DNA of 64,000 bases from Flavobacterium psychrophilum (GTDB lineage Bacteria; Bacteroidota; Bacteroidia; Flavobacteriales; Flavobacteriaceae): NCBI GenBank assembly GCA_001708385.1, contig CP012388.1, positions 2,790,001 to 2,854,000 on the forward strand, written 5' to 3'. This document shows positions 8,192 to 16,669 of the stretch, in pieces. Position 1 is the first letter of the stretch, and each line of letters opens with the position of its first letter. The translations under genes and the position numbers were made by a program. The notes below the pieces were generated by a model. The model made no database searches, was not told where the DNA came from, and saw only the letters and a program-made list of their open reading frames with translations.

Positions 8192-9211
8192 ATGAATAAC
8201 GGCAACAGCAGGAGAGGCGGCAGCGACAGGAAAAAAAGCGGTCCTTCCAAACCATTAAATAAAGCAAGGAAACCGGGTGCATCCTCTAAACCAAAGTCTT
8301 TTGATAAACCAAAAACCTTTGAAAAAGTAGATGCTGAAGCTCCTAAAGCGGGACCATCTGCAAAACCACGCAGCCCAAAATCGACTACTGCCAAAAAAGG
8401 CCCTGCATCTTTTGCTAAGAAAGATGGCTATCCAAGAGCAAAACCTGCTACAGATAAAAAGCCTGCAGATAAAAAACCTACTGTAAAAAGACAATCTAAC
8501 CCGGACGAACTTCGTCTGAATAAATTTATCGCTAACTCGGGTGCATGTTCGCGCCGTGATGCCGATATTTATATACAATCGGGTAACGTAAAAGTTAATG
8601 GTAAGGTGGTTACAGAAATGGGCCACATTGTTAAGCTTACCGATAAGGTAGATTTTGACGGTGTTACTATTACTCCCGAGAAGAAAGAATACCTTCTTTT
8701 AAACAAGCCTAAAAACTTTACTACTTCAGGTGAAGGCGATAAAGATATGCGTAATGTTCTTGAACTTATACGTGGGGCAAGCAGAGGAAACCTTCAGCCG
8801 GTAGGCAGGATGGATAAGAACACTACAGGTCTTCTTATCTTTACGAATGATACCGAGATGATTAGAAAGTACGCTCAGCCTAACCAAAAGTCATTCAAGA
8901 TTTATCAGGTTTCTTTAGATAAGAACCTTAAATATGAAGACCTTGAGAAAATTTCGGCAGGTGTCCACCTTGACGGGCACAAACTGTTTATTGATGAGGT
9001 AAGCTATATTGAAGGTGAGTCAAAAACTGAAATCGGGCTTAAGCTTAGAACGCCTAACGTTAAAGTAGTGCGTGCTATTTTTGAAAGCTTTAAGTATGAT
9101 GTATTAAGGGTAGACCGTGTGTCTTTTGCAGGTCTTACCAAAAAGAACCTTCCGCGTGGAAACTACCGTTTCCTTACAGAGCAGGAGATTATCAACCTAA
9201 AAAATATATAA
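8192..9211 (+). CDS. rluB: pseudouridine synthase, RluB/RsuA family
   Basis: This 339-residue protein has three parts. Residues 1-105 are a very basic, low-complexity, Lys/Pro/Ser-rich tail that is probably disordered. Residues about 106-165 form an S4 RNA-binding domain (LRLNKFIANSGACSRRDAD). The rest is an RsuA/RluB catalytic domain with the signature GRMDKNTTGLLIFTND, where D208 is the catalytic Asp. The expected reaction is pseudouridylation of rRNA, in E. coli RluB at 23S position 2605. The -7-like element TATCTTTG (8166-8173) just upstream suggests an additional promoter, although the gene trails the isoprenoid operon by only 28 bases. Confidence 0.9.
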   Translation: MNNGNSRRGGSDRKKSGPSKPLNKARKPGASSKPKSFDKPKTFEKVDAEAPKAGPSAKPRSPKSTTAKKGPASFAKKDGYPRAKPATDKKPADKKPTVKRQSNPDELRLNKFIANSGACSRRDADIYIQSGNVKVNGKVVTEMGHIVKLTDKVDFDGVTITPEKKEYLLLNKPKNFTTSGEGDKDMRNVLELIRGASRGNLQPVGRMDKNTTGLLIFTNDTEMIRKYAQPNQKSFKIYQVSLDKNLKYEDLEKISAGVHLDGHKLFIDEVSYIEGESKTEIGLKLRTPNVKVVRAIFESFKYDVLRVDRVSFAGLTKKNLPRGNYRFLTEQEIINLKNI

Positions 9212-9212
9212 T

Positions 9213-9575
9213 TTGCAGCCAAGGGATATAGAACATATCGCGGTTAAATGGTTTGAGGCTTTTAATGCCAAGAACCTTGACAAGCTGCTCGATTTATACG
9301 CTGATGATGCAGAGCATTTCAGCCCGAAATTAAAAATACGCAAACCTGAAACGAACGGACTTGTAAAAGGGCATGACGCATTACGCGAGTGGTGGCAGGA
9401 TGCTTTTGATAGATTGCCAACACTTAATTACAAAGTGAACAGCCTTACGGCTAATGAATACCGCGTATTCATGGAGTACATAAGAACTGTACATGGCGAG
9501 GAAGATATGCTTGTTGCCGAAGTTCTTGAAATTAAGGAAGGCAAAATAGTGTTTTCACGTGTTTATCATGGGTAA
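9213..9575 (+). CDS. nuclear transport factor 2 (SnoaL-like) family protein
   Basis: This 120-residue protein has the NTF2/SnoaL fold pattern: an N-terminal helix with VKWFEAFNAKNLDKLLDLYADDAEHFSP, then GHDALREWWQDAF, then beta strands ending EGKIVFSRVYHG. Proteins of this fold are isomerases, cyclases or binding proteins; this one has no assigned substrate. The only usable start is TTG at 9213, one base after the rluB stop, because an in-frame stop lies at 9198-9200. It is probably translated by coupling to rluB. Confidence 0.8.
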   Translation: MQPRDIEHIAVKWFEAFNAKNLDKLLDLYADDAEHFSPKLKIRKPETNGLVKGHDALREWWQDAFDRLPTLNYKVNSLTANEYRVFMEYIRTVHGEEDMLVAEVLEIKEGKIVFSRVYHG

Positions 9576-9645
9576 AGAGAAAGTTGCTGAGTAACTTAGT
9601 TTCACAAAGTAGCTGGCTAAAATACTTCGCTATATTATCATATAA

Positions 9646-9685
9646 AGACAAAGCCTGGAGATATTTCAGGCTTTGTCTATTTTTT
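9646..9685. terminator. terminator between convergent genes
   Basis: A perfect 12-bp stem (9646-9657 with 9667-9678) with a 9-base loop and a T-rich tail on the plus strand. The stem overlaps the last two bases of the convergent minus-strand gene, so it can serve both sides. Confidence 0.8.
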
Positions 9686-10240
9686 GAATTCCGAGATATT
9701 TTTTAAGTCGTTAAAGATGCCTTCAAACAATTTGATTATTTCTTCGTCAGATAAAGCTTTTGCTTTAGGACCATCTGCCAAACTTATAGAGACAAGTCTA
9801 TTATTTTTTAGTGTATAAAGCATTCTGCTTTTTAAATCCTGGTCATTATTTTCCTTTAGTTTCTTAACCGTTAACTCCCATATAATATAATTTTTGGAAT
9901 TATTTATTTTTAATGTTCTGGCGATTACTTCATGATCGGTATTGGGTGCTATCCAGTATTCTTTTTCCCAATTGTAGAAATGTTCCACTAATTGTATTGG
10001 GCTTAAAGTGTCATTATAAAACTCAAATTTAGAGGCATCCCGTGCTGAGATCAGTAAGCCTATTTTTCCCTTTTCGTTAGCAACATGATATTGTCCTGAC
10101 GATTTAATTGAGCCTACCACTTTCCATTTACCGGGTAAATTGAATGCAATCTCACCTATTACAAACGTTGATATTCTCTGGCTAAACGATAAGTTGAAGC
10201 TAAAAAAGCAAATGAACAACACTATAACTTTAAATTTCAT
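9677..10240 (-). CDS. hypothetical secreted protein
   Basis: This 187-residue protein is not recognised. It has a typical Flavobacterium signal peptide (KFKVIVLFICFFSFNLSFSQ), so it is exported, and no lipobox. The rest resembles small envelope proteins with a beta-rich core (FNLPGKWKVVGSIKSSGQYH) and a lysine-rich end. The in-frame ATG at 10276 would add 12 residues before the signal peptide; the ATG at 10240 gives a normal signal sequence and is preferred. It stands alone between terminators. Confidence 0.7.
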   Translation of the reverse strand: MKFKVIVLFICFFSFNLSFSQRISTFVIGEIAFNLPGKWKVVGSIKSSGQYHVANEKGKIGLLISARDASKFEFYNDTLSPIQLVEHFYNWEKEYWIAPNTDHEVIARTLKINNSKNYIIWELTVKKLKENNDQDLKSRMLYTLKNNRLVSISLADGPKAKALSDEEIIKLFEGIFNDLKNISEFKK

Positions 10241-10335
10241 ATTTGTGATGTTGGTTGATAAGTTATACTGTTGCAAATATGAATATTTAATTTAAGTTGA
10301 ATATATATTTATGTTAATAAATAGTATGCAGCAAC

Positions 10336-10360
10336 AAAAAGCCTGAAGATATCTTCAGGC
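10336..10360 (-). terminator. terminator of the M3 peptidase gene
   Basis: A perfect 20-base palindrome (10341-10360) with an A tract on its left, which reads as a T tract on the minus strand. It lies 23 bases after the peptidase stop. Confidence 0.75.
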
Positions 10361-10382
10361 CTTGTCTTTTTATATAGGATTG

Positions 10383-12542
10383 TTATCCTTTTATTTTGTT
10401 GTTTTCAAGCTTTACCTCTTTTTTGTCCAGTCCTCTTTTGCGAAGCAGTGGTTCTATAGAAGGTTCTGCACCGCGGAAGTTTTTGTACATCTGCATTGCA
10501 TCTAATGTTCCGCCTTTTTCAAGGATGTTGGTGCGGAAGGATTTTGCATTTTTCTGGTCGAATAACGATGATGTTTTAAATGCGTCAAATGCGTCAGTGT
10601 CTAGTACTCCCGACCATATATAGCTATAATATCCTGCAGAATATCCTCCGCTAAAAATGTGGCTGTAGTATGTGCTTCTGTAACGTGGAATGATAGAATT
10701 AATCAATCCCAGTTTATCCATAGATGCTTTTTCAAAATCAATTACATTCTGTGTAAGTGGTTCTGTCCTGTTGTGGTAATCCAGGTCAAGGTAAGCAGCA
10801 GCCAGGTATTCTACAGTAGCAAATCCCTGATCGAACGTAGCTGATTCCTGGAGCTTTTTGATAAGGGCATCAGGAATAACCTCTCCGGTTTTATAATGTT
10901 TGGCATATAGCTTTAAAACCTCCGGTTCGGCAGCCCAATTCTCCATTACCTGAGATGGCAGCTCAACGAAGTCGGTAGGTACGCTCGTACCCGCAAGGCT
11001 TTCATAGGTAACGTTGCTCAGCAATCCATGCAGGGCATGTCCAAATTCATGAAAGAAGGTTGTTGTTTCATCAAAGGTAAGCAGTGCAGGGTTGCCGGCT
11101 GTAGGTTTAGAAAAGTTGCAGACAATAGAGATTATAGGGGCAAGGCGCTTGCCGTCTACTGTTCTTTGTTTGCGGTACGATGTCATCCATGCGCCACCTT
11201 TTTTAGAAGCCCTTGGAAAGAAATCCATATATAAGATACCAAGGTGCTTGCCATCTTTGTCGGTTACTTCCCATGCGGTAACATCAGGATGGTAAACCGG
11301 TACATCTTTTAGCTGGCGGTATTGCAGTCCGTATAAGTTCTTAGTTACTGTAAATATTCCGTTGCGTACGTTTTCAAGGCTAAAGTAAGGCTTTAGTTCC
11401 TGTTCGTCCAAATCGTAACGCTGCTTGCGTATTTTCTCTGTATAGTACCTCCAGTCGTATGGCTGAACATCATCTTTAATACCGTCGGCAACCATAAGTT
11501 TTTTAATATCGGCTTCTTCAGCTTTTGCCTTTTCAAGGGCAGGTGCCCAAAGCTGATCCATCAAAGCATAAACAGCCTCAGGGGTTTTAGCCATACGCTC
11601 TTCAAGTACATAGGCGGCATGGCTGCTGTAGCCTAAAAGTTTGGCTTTTTCGGCTCTAAGGTTTGTCATTTCTACCACATTGATGCGGTTATCAGACGCA
11701 TTGCCATTATTGCCACGGTTTTGATAGGCTGTCCATAGTTTTTTGCGAAGTTCACGATTATCAGCATACTGAAGAAAAGGCATAACGCTTGCATTTTGCA
11801 ATGTAAACAGCCATTTGCCTTCCTTGCCTGCTTCCTTAGCCTCGTCGGCAGCTGTTTGTATCACTTCTTCAGGAAGCCCTGCCAAGTCTTCTTTTTTGTC
11901 TACAAACAATTGATAAGCATTGTTTTCTTTAAGGATGTTGTCGCCATATTTCAGCGATAGTACCGATAGCTGCTCATTTATCTTACGAAGGCGCTCTTTT
12001 TGTTTTGCATCAAGGTTGGCTCCACTACGGACAAAGGCTTTGTATTTCTTTTCTAAAAGCTTAGACTGTTCTGCATTCAGCTTATATTCCAATTGGGTAT
12101 CCCATATTTTTTTAACGCGCGCAAACAATTTTTCATTAAGAAAAATATTGTCGCTGTGTTTAGAAAGTTCAGGAGCAATTTCCTGCGCTAGTGCCTGAAG
12201 TGTGTCATTCGTATTGGCGGTGGTAAGGTTACCAAGTGTTGTTGTAATGCGGTTAAGCAGGCTGCCGGAGTTTTCAAACGCCACAATAGTATTTTCGAAA
12301 GTAGGTTTCTCTTTGCTGTCGGCAATAGCATCTATTTCGCCCTGGTTGATGTGTATAGCCTCTAAAATCGCCGGCTTGTAATGGTGGTTTTCTATAAGGT
12401 TAAACGGTGGTGCTTCGTATGGTGTATCGTAAGCGGCTAAAAGCGGATTGTTCTCGCCAATGGTTTCGGCCTTGTTTTCCTGTTTGCACGACATAAATAA
12501 TATAAATGGTAAGTTTAAAATAATCAGGTGTTTTCTCTTCAT
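10383..12542 (-). CDS. M3 family metallopeptidase (peptidyl-dipeptidase Dcp-like), lipoprotein
   Basis: This 719-residue zinc peptidase of family M3 has the active-site motif FHEFGHALHG (H498, E499, H502), followed by the helix with the third ligand in DFVELPSQVMENWAAEPEVL. The N-terminus is a lipoprotein signal (LPFILFMSCKQENK), so the enzyme is probably anchored in the envelope rather than cytoplasmic as in E. coli Dcp. Family members remove C-terminal dipeptides or degrade short oligopeptides. It is a single gene with its own promoter and terminator. Confidence 0.93.
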   Translation of the reverse strand: MKRKHLIILNLPFILFMSCKQENKAETIGENNPLLAAYDTPYEAPPFNLIENHHYKPAILEAIHINQGEIDAIADSKEKPTFENTIVAFENSGSLLNRITTTLGNLTTANTNDTLQALAQEIAPELSKHSDNIFLNEKLFARVKKIWDTQLEYKLNAEQSKLLEKKYKAFVRSGANLDAKQKERLRKINEQLSVLSLKYGDNILKENNAYQLFVDKKEDLAGLPEEVIQTAADEAKEAGKEGKWLFTLQNASVMPFLQYADNRELRKKLWTAYQNRGNNGNASDNRINVVEMTNLRAEKAKLLGYSSHAAYVLEERMAKTPEAVYALMDQLWAPALEKAKAEEADIKKLMVADGIKDDVQPYDWRYYTEKIRKQRYDLDEQELKPYFSLENVRNGIFTVTKNLYGLQYRQLKDVPVYHPDVTAWEVTDKDGKHLGILYMDFFPRASKKGGAWMTSYRKQRTVDGKRLAPIISIVCNFSKPTAGNPALLTFDETTTFFHEFGHALHGLLSNVTYESLAGTSVPTDFVELPSQVMENWAAEPEVLKLYAKHYKTGEVIPDALIKKLQESATFDQGFATVEYLAAAYLDLDYHNRTEPLTQNVIDFEKASMDKLGLINSIIPRYRSTYYSHIFSGGYSAGYYSYIWSGVLDTDAFDAFKTSSLFDQKNAKSFRTNILEKGGTLDAMQMYKNFRGAEPSIEPLLRKRGLDKKEVKLENNKIKG

Positions 12543-12561
12543 GTCAAAAATGTGTAAAGAG

Positions 12562-12592
12562 TAAAGTTACCGTAATCTGCTTTAAAAAGCAA
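12562..12592 (-). promoter_or_regulatory. promoter of the M3 peptidase gene
   Basis: Read on the minus strand: TTG (12592-12590), 20 bases, TAACTTTA (12569-12562), one mismatch to TAnnTTTG. The ATG follows about 20 bases later. Confidence 0.5.
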
Positions 12593-12620
12593 AGTATATT
12601 AAGTTCAGGTTAAATAAGAT

Positions 12621-12649
12621 TTGCTATTTATAGGAAAAAACTATCTTTA
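12621..12649 (+). promoter_or_regulatory. promoter of the first AsmA-like gene
   Basis: TTG (12621-12623), 18 bases, TATCTTTA (12642-12649). This differs from the -7 consensus only in the last base. The ATG is 24 bases downstream. Confidence 0.55.
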
Positions 12650-12673
12650 TTGAGGTTTTTAAATTGCTTAGCC

Positions 12674-15487
12674 ATGAAATCAACGCCCCGAAATATTGCC
12701 CTTAAAATTTTTAAATGGATAGGTATAACCATAGTGTCTGTACTATTTCTGTTGTTTATAATTCCCATACTTTTTCCCGGGACAATCGCCGAACAGGTAA
12801 AGATATTTGCGAATAAGAGTATCGACGGAGAGCTGAATTTCTCGAAATCAAAACTTTCATTTTTTGCGCATTTCCCTTCCCTTACGGTATCGCTGGACGA
12901 CCTTTCGCTAAAAGGCTCTGCTCCCTATAGAAATGATACGCTGCTAAAGGCAGACGAGGTGGCTTTTGGTATTAACCTTAAGCGGCTGATCTTTGATAAT
13001 GAGATTAAAATTGATGAGATATATGTGTCTGACGGTTTAGTGAATGTAATGGTAAACGAACAGGGACAGGCAAATTACAATGTGTACATCGCTCCAAAAG
13101 ACCAACCGAAAGATACATCGGGTACAGGGCCGGCTATAAGGCTGGACAGGGTAGATCTTAAAAACCTCCATATTAAATACAGCGATAAATCGGCTAAAAT
13201 GCTGGTTGATGCTCACGGCTTTAATTATGTTGGTAAAGGTAATCTTAGCGAAGAAGTGTTTGACCTGCAAACTGATGCTGCCATAGATTCTATCGACTTT
13301 TACTACGACAACGTGCCTTATCTTGAAAAGAAAAAGGTACGTGCCGACCTGATAACGCGAATAAATACGAATGCCCTGTCGTTTATCCTTCAAAAGAATG
13401 AGTTGCGAATTAATCAATTGCCTGTAGAATTTACCGGTGTGTTCTCTATACTTAAAGACGGATATAATATTAATATAGACGCAGTTTCTAAAGATAATAA
13501 GCTTAAAGACCTTTTTTCGGTACTGCCTCCGCAGTATTCAGCCTGGATGCAAGACACCAAGATTAAAGGGCGTAGCGATTTATTGTTTACTTTTAAAGGA
13601 CGATATAACGCAGCTACAAAACAGCAGCCTGATCTCGGCTTTAGTATGCAGATTAGGGATGGTATGATAGAATATAAAGATGCGCCAATGGCAATGTCTG
13701 ACTTTCAGATGAACCTTAGCGCCATGTTGCCGTCGCTGGATGTTGAGAAGATGAGTATAAGTCTTAAAGCGCTTGACTTTAAAGTAGGCGATAACGATAA
13801 ATTCAGTGCCTTTTTGTACACCAAAGGGATGAAAGAAATGACCGTAAAAGCCAATGTTAAAGGTTCGCTCGACCTTCAGGCGCTCGATCGGGCTCTGGGT
13901 ATTCAGAATATTGACCTGAAAGGTGTACTTAAAGCAGATATTGTTGCCGATGGTATTTATAGTGCCGAGAAAAAACTATTTCCTAAAACAAAAGGTGGCG
14001 TAAATCTGCAAAACGGATGGCTTAAAACATCGTATTACCCTAACCCAATTACTGATATTAAATTTGTAACCAATGTACAAAACAGTAAAGGCACTTTTGA
14101 TGACGTAAAAATTGTGGTTAATCCGGCATCGTTCGTGTTTGAGGGTAATCCGGTATATGTAAATGCAAGCGTGTCTAATTTTGAAGATGTAGATTATAAT
14201 GCCAAGATAAAAGGAGAACTTAATATCGGGCGAATCTATAAGGTATTCTCACAAAAAGGGCTCGACGTTACGGGTTATGCCAAAGCAGATCTTTCGTTGC
14301 AGGGAAGGCAGAGCTATGCCACAACCGGGCAGTATAGTAAGCTGAACAATAAAGGAACCATAGTTCTCAAAGATATTAAAGCAACATCTGAATTATTCCC
14401 GAAACCATTTAGGCTAAACGAAGGGTTGTTCAGGTTCCAAAACGAAAAAATGTGGTTTGATAAGTTCCGGGCATATTATGGTAAATCTGACTTTGCCATG
14501 AACGGCTATCTTTTGAATACCATCAATTACTTTTTAGAATCGCATGGTACGCTGCACGGTAATTTCAATGTAAAATCGAACCTTATTAATGTTGATGAAT
14601 TCATGGCATTGAAAGAAGGCGAGAACACCGACCTTAAACCCGAGGTGGAAGCTGTAAAGGCAGCTAACCCAAAAATGAGCGGGGTAGTGGTGCTGCCAAC
14701 CAATCTAGATGTGTCGTTAGTAGCGAATGCCGATAAGGTGGAGTATACAGGGTTGGTGCTAAATAATCTTATAGGGAAAGTAGGTATTTCTAAAGGGAAA
14801 TTATCCCTTCAAAATACCACCTTTAATATAATAGATTGTAACGTAGGAATAGATGCTGCGTATGATGACGAATCGCCTATGTCTGCTAATTTTGATGTGC
14901 ATTTTAAGGCGAAGGACTTTAATGTTAAAAGAGCATATAAAGAAATACCTATGTTTCGTGAAATGGTAAGCGCAGCTGAAAAAGCTGAAGGTATCATATC
15001 GCTTGACTATAAGCTGAAAGGAGATCTTGATGGTAATATGAGTCCTATTTATGCATCGCTTTCGGGTGGTGGTATCATATCGGTTCGCGATGTGAAAGTT
15101 GCAGGGCTTAAAATGTTTGGCGATATAAGTGATAAAACAGGTTCGGAAGGTTTAAGCAATCCTAACATCAAAGGCATAAATATTGAAACGACTATTGATA
15201 ACAACCTTATACGAATAAAAGAATTTATGTTTAAGGTGGCGGGCTTCAGGCCTAAAATAAAAGGTACAACCAGTTTTGATGGTTTGCTGGATATAAGAGT
15301 GAGGCTTGGATTGCCTCCGTTAGGAATTTTAGGTGTGCCAATTGTTGTTACCGGTACGCACGAAGACCCTAAAATAAAAATATTCAGTAAAACAGGTCAA
15401 AAAATAGAAGAGGCAAAATATAACGAAAAGACCAATAAGCTTGTTAAGAAGGAAAAAGTAAAAACAGAGCCTAAAAAAGAGAAGTAA
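12674..15487 (+). CDS. AsmA-family envelope protein
   Basis: This 937-residue protein has one N-terminal membrane helix (about residues 14-38, IGITIVSVLFLLFIIPILFP). A long periplasmic beta-rich body follows, of the AsmA/YhdP/TamB type, with repeated strand patterns such as LDRVDLKNLHIKYSD and an AsmA-like C-terminal region. The tail after residue 900 is Lys/Glu-rich. AsmA-like proteins are thought to help move phospholipids between inner and outer membranes; the role here is by family only. I chose the ATG at 12674; an in-frame ATG at 12650 overlaps the promoter. Two further proteins of similar design lie at 36984 and 53298. Confidence 0.85.
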   Translation: MKSTPRNIALKIFKWIGITIVSVLFLLFIIPILFPGTIAEQVKIFANKSIDGELNFSKSKLSFFAHFPSLTVSLDDLSLKGSAPYRNDTLLKADEVAFGINLKRLIFDNEIKIDEIYVSDGLVNVMVNEQGQANYNVYIAPKDQPKDTSGTGPAIRLDRVDLKNLHIKYSDKSAKMLVDAHGFNYVGKGNLSEEVFDLQTDAAIDSIDFYYDNVPYLEKKKVRADLITRINTNALSFILQKNELRINQLPVEFTGVFSILKDGYNINIDAVSKDNKLKDLFSVLPPQYSAWMQDTKIKGRSDLLFTFKGRYNAATKQQPDLGFSMQIRDGMIEYKDAPMAMSDFQMNLSAMLPSLDVEKMSISLKALDFKVGDNDKFSAFLYTKGMKEMTVKANVKGSLDLQALDRALGIQNIDLKGVLKADIVADGIYSAEKKLFPKTKGGVNLQNGWLKTSYYPNPITDIKFVTNVQNSKGTFDDVKIVVNPASFVFEGNPVYVNASVSNFEDVDYNAKIKGELNIGRIYKVFSQKGLDVTGYAKADLSLQGRQSYATTGQYSKLNNKGTIVLKDIKATSELFPKPFRLNEGLFRFQNEKMWFDKFRAYYGKSDFAMNGYLLNTINYFLESHGTLHGNFNVKSNLINVDEFMALKEGENTDLKPEVEAVKAANPKMSGVVVLPTNLDVSLVANADKVEYTGLVLNNLIGKVGISKGKLSLQNTTFNIIDCNVGIDAAYDDESPMSANFDVHFKAKDFNVKRAYKEIPMFREMVSAAEKAEGIISLDYKLKGDLDGNMSPIYASLSGGGIISVRDVKVAGLKMFGDISDKTGSEGLSNPNIKGINIETTIDNNLIRIKEFMFKVAGFRPKIKGTTSFDGLLDIRVRLGLPPLGILGVPIVVTGTHEDPKIKIFSKTGQKIEEAKYNEKTNKLVKKEKVKTEPKKEK

Positions 15488-15488
15488 C

Positions 15489-15521
15489 AAAAAAGTCCCA
15501 CGCTTAGCGTGGGACTTTTTT
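15489..15521. terminator. bidirectional terminator
   Basis: A stem of 15 bp (15489-15503 with 15507-15521) with a TTA loop, A tract on one side and T tract on the other. It separates convergent genes that end at 15487 and 15525. Confidence 0.9.
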
Positions 15522-15524
15522 GTT

Positions 15525-16424
15525 TTAAGAGTTTATAGCCTCTACCTTAATATCGTTATCGTTAAGCATGTCTTTCAGCATGTTTTCTATACCACTTTTA
15601 AGTGTAAAGGTAGATGACGGGCATCCGCTGCACGCGCCTTGCAGTATCACCTTAACGCGTTTGTCGGTTTCGTCATACGATTCAAAAGCAATATTACCAC
15701 CGTCGGCCTGTACTGCAGGTTTTACATATTCTTCAAGAATGTTGATAATTTTCTGTGATGTAACATCCAGTCCGTCAAAATAAGCTTCATTCTGTTTTTC
15801 TGCCTGTGGCATTGTTTGAATCAGCGATTCGTCTACAACAACACCGCCATCCTCAATGTACACTTTTATAAAGCTGCGTATCTCCGGAGTAATTTCATCC
15901 CATTCTGTAACAGCATATTTAGTAATAGAGATGTAATTCTCATCTATAAATACTTCTTTCACAAAAGGAAATTTAAATAGTTCTTTAGCTAGAGGAGAAG
16001 CTAATGTCTCATCTATATTTTTAAACTCTACAGATGTTTTTGTGAGCAGTTTGTTAGATACAAACTTAAGTACAGATGGGTTAGGGGTGCTTTCTACATA
16101 TATAGTAGAGGGCTGTTTCTTTCTAACCTCTTCCTCTTCAATAACAATTTGCCCGCCGGTGTTTACAAACTGTTCAATTTGCGACGCTACTTCGTCCTGA
16201 ACATCTTCCCATTCTACGATTGAATATTTCTCAAGCGCAATAAAATTGCCCGATATGTAAATTGTTTTTACAAACGGAAGGTAAAATAGTGTTTTAGCCA
16301 GTGGAGACTTAGCGGTCTCATCTATATTCTTAAACTCGTAATTATTGCTTTTTGCAACAAAATCACTGAATTCAAATTTTAATATAGATGGGTTTTGGGT
16401 GGGTCTTATAGTGATGCTTTCCAT
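15525..16424 (-). CDS. NifU-family iron-sulfur scaffold with duplicated Nfu N-domain
   Basis: This 299-residue Nfu-type protein donates iron-sulfur clusters to target enzymes. The C-terminal NifU domain carries the cluster-binding motif CSGCPSS (C265, C268). Upstream are two copies of the Nfu N-terminal domain, at about residues 5-92 and 107-197. Each has the pattern NPSxLKF, then EFKNIDET, SPLAK, FPFVK and a YxVxEWDE-like strand. The duplication is visible by eye in the aligned motifs; human NFU1 has only one copy. It is transcribed alone, and the minus-strand start at 16424 is the only sensible one. Confidence 0.92.
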   Translation of the reverse strand: MESITIRPTQNPSILKFEFSDFVAKSNNYEFKNIDETAKSPLAKTLFYLPFVKTIYISGNFIALEKYSIVEWEDVQDEVASQIEQFVNTGGQIVIEEEEVRKKQPSTIYVESTPNPSVLKFVSNKLLTKTSVEFKNIDETLASPLAKELFKFPFVKEVFIDENYISITKYAVTEWDEITPEIRSFIKVYIEDGGVVVDESLIQTMPQAEKQNEAYFDGLDVTSQKIINILEEYVKPAVQADGGNIAFESYDETDKRVKVILQGACSGCPSSTFTLKSGIENMLKDMLNDNDIKVEAINS

Positions 16425-16669
16425 GATTTCTAAATTTTATACAAAATTAGTGCAAAAATACATTAAAATGAGGTAGGGTAAATTACTTTATAAATGTTTA
16501 CACTTGTGCTTAGCAAAAGGGTTAGTTATTAAAATTGCAAATTTCAATGTATTTTGTGATTATTTTTATTTTAACAAACAAACATTGTTGTAATATTTAT
16601 ATTTGACACTTTTCTGTTAACGTTTTCCGGTATTTTTTAACAATAGTCGCGTCACGCAAATTCTTATTT

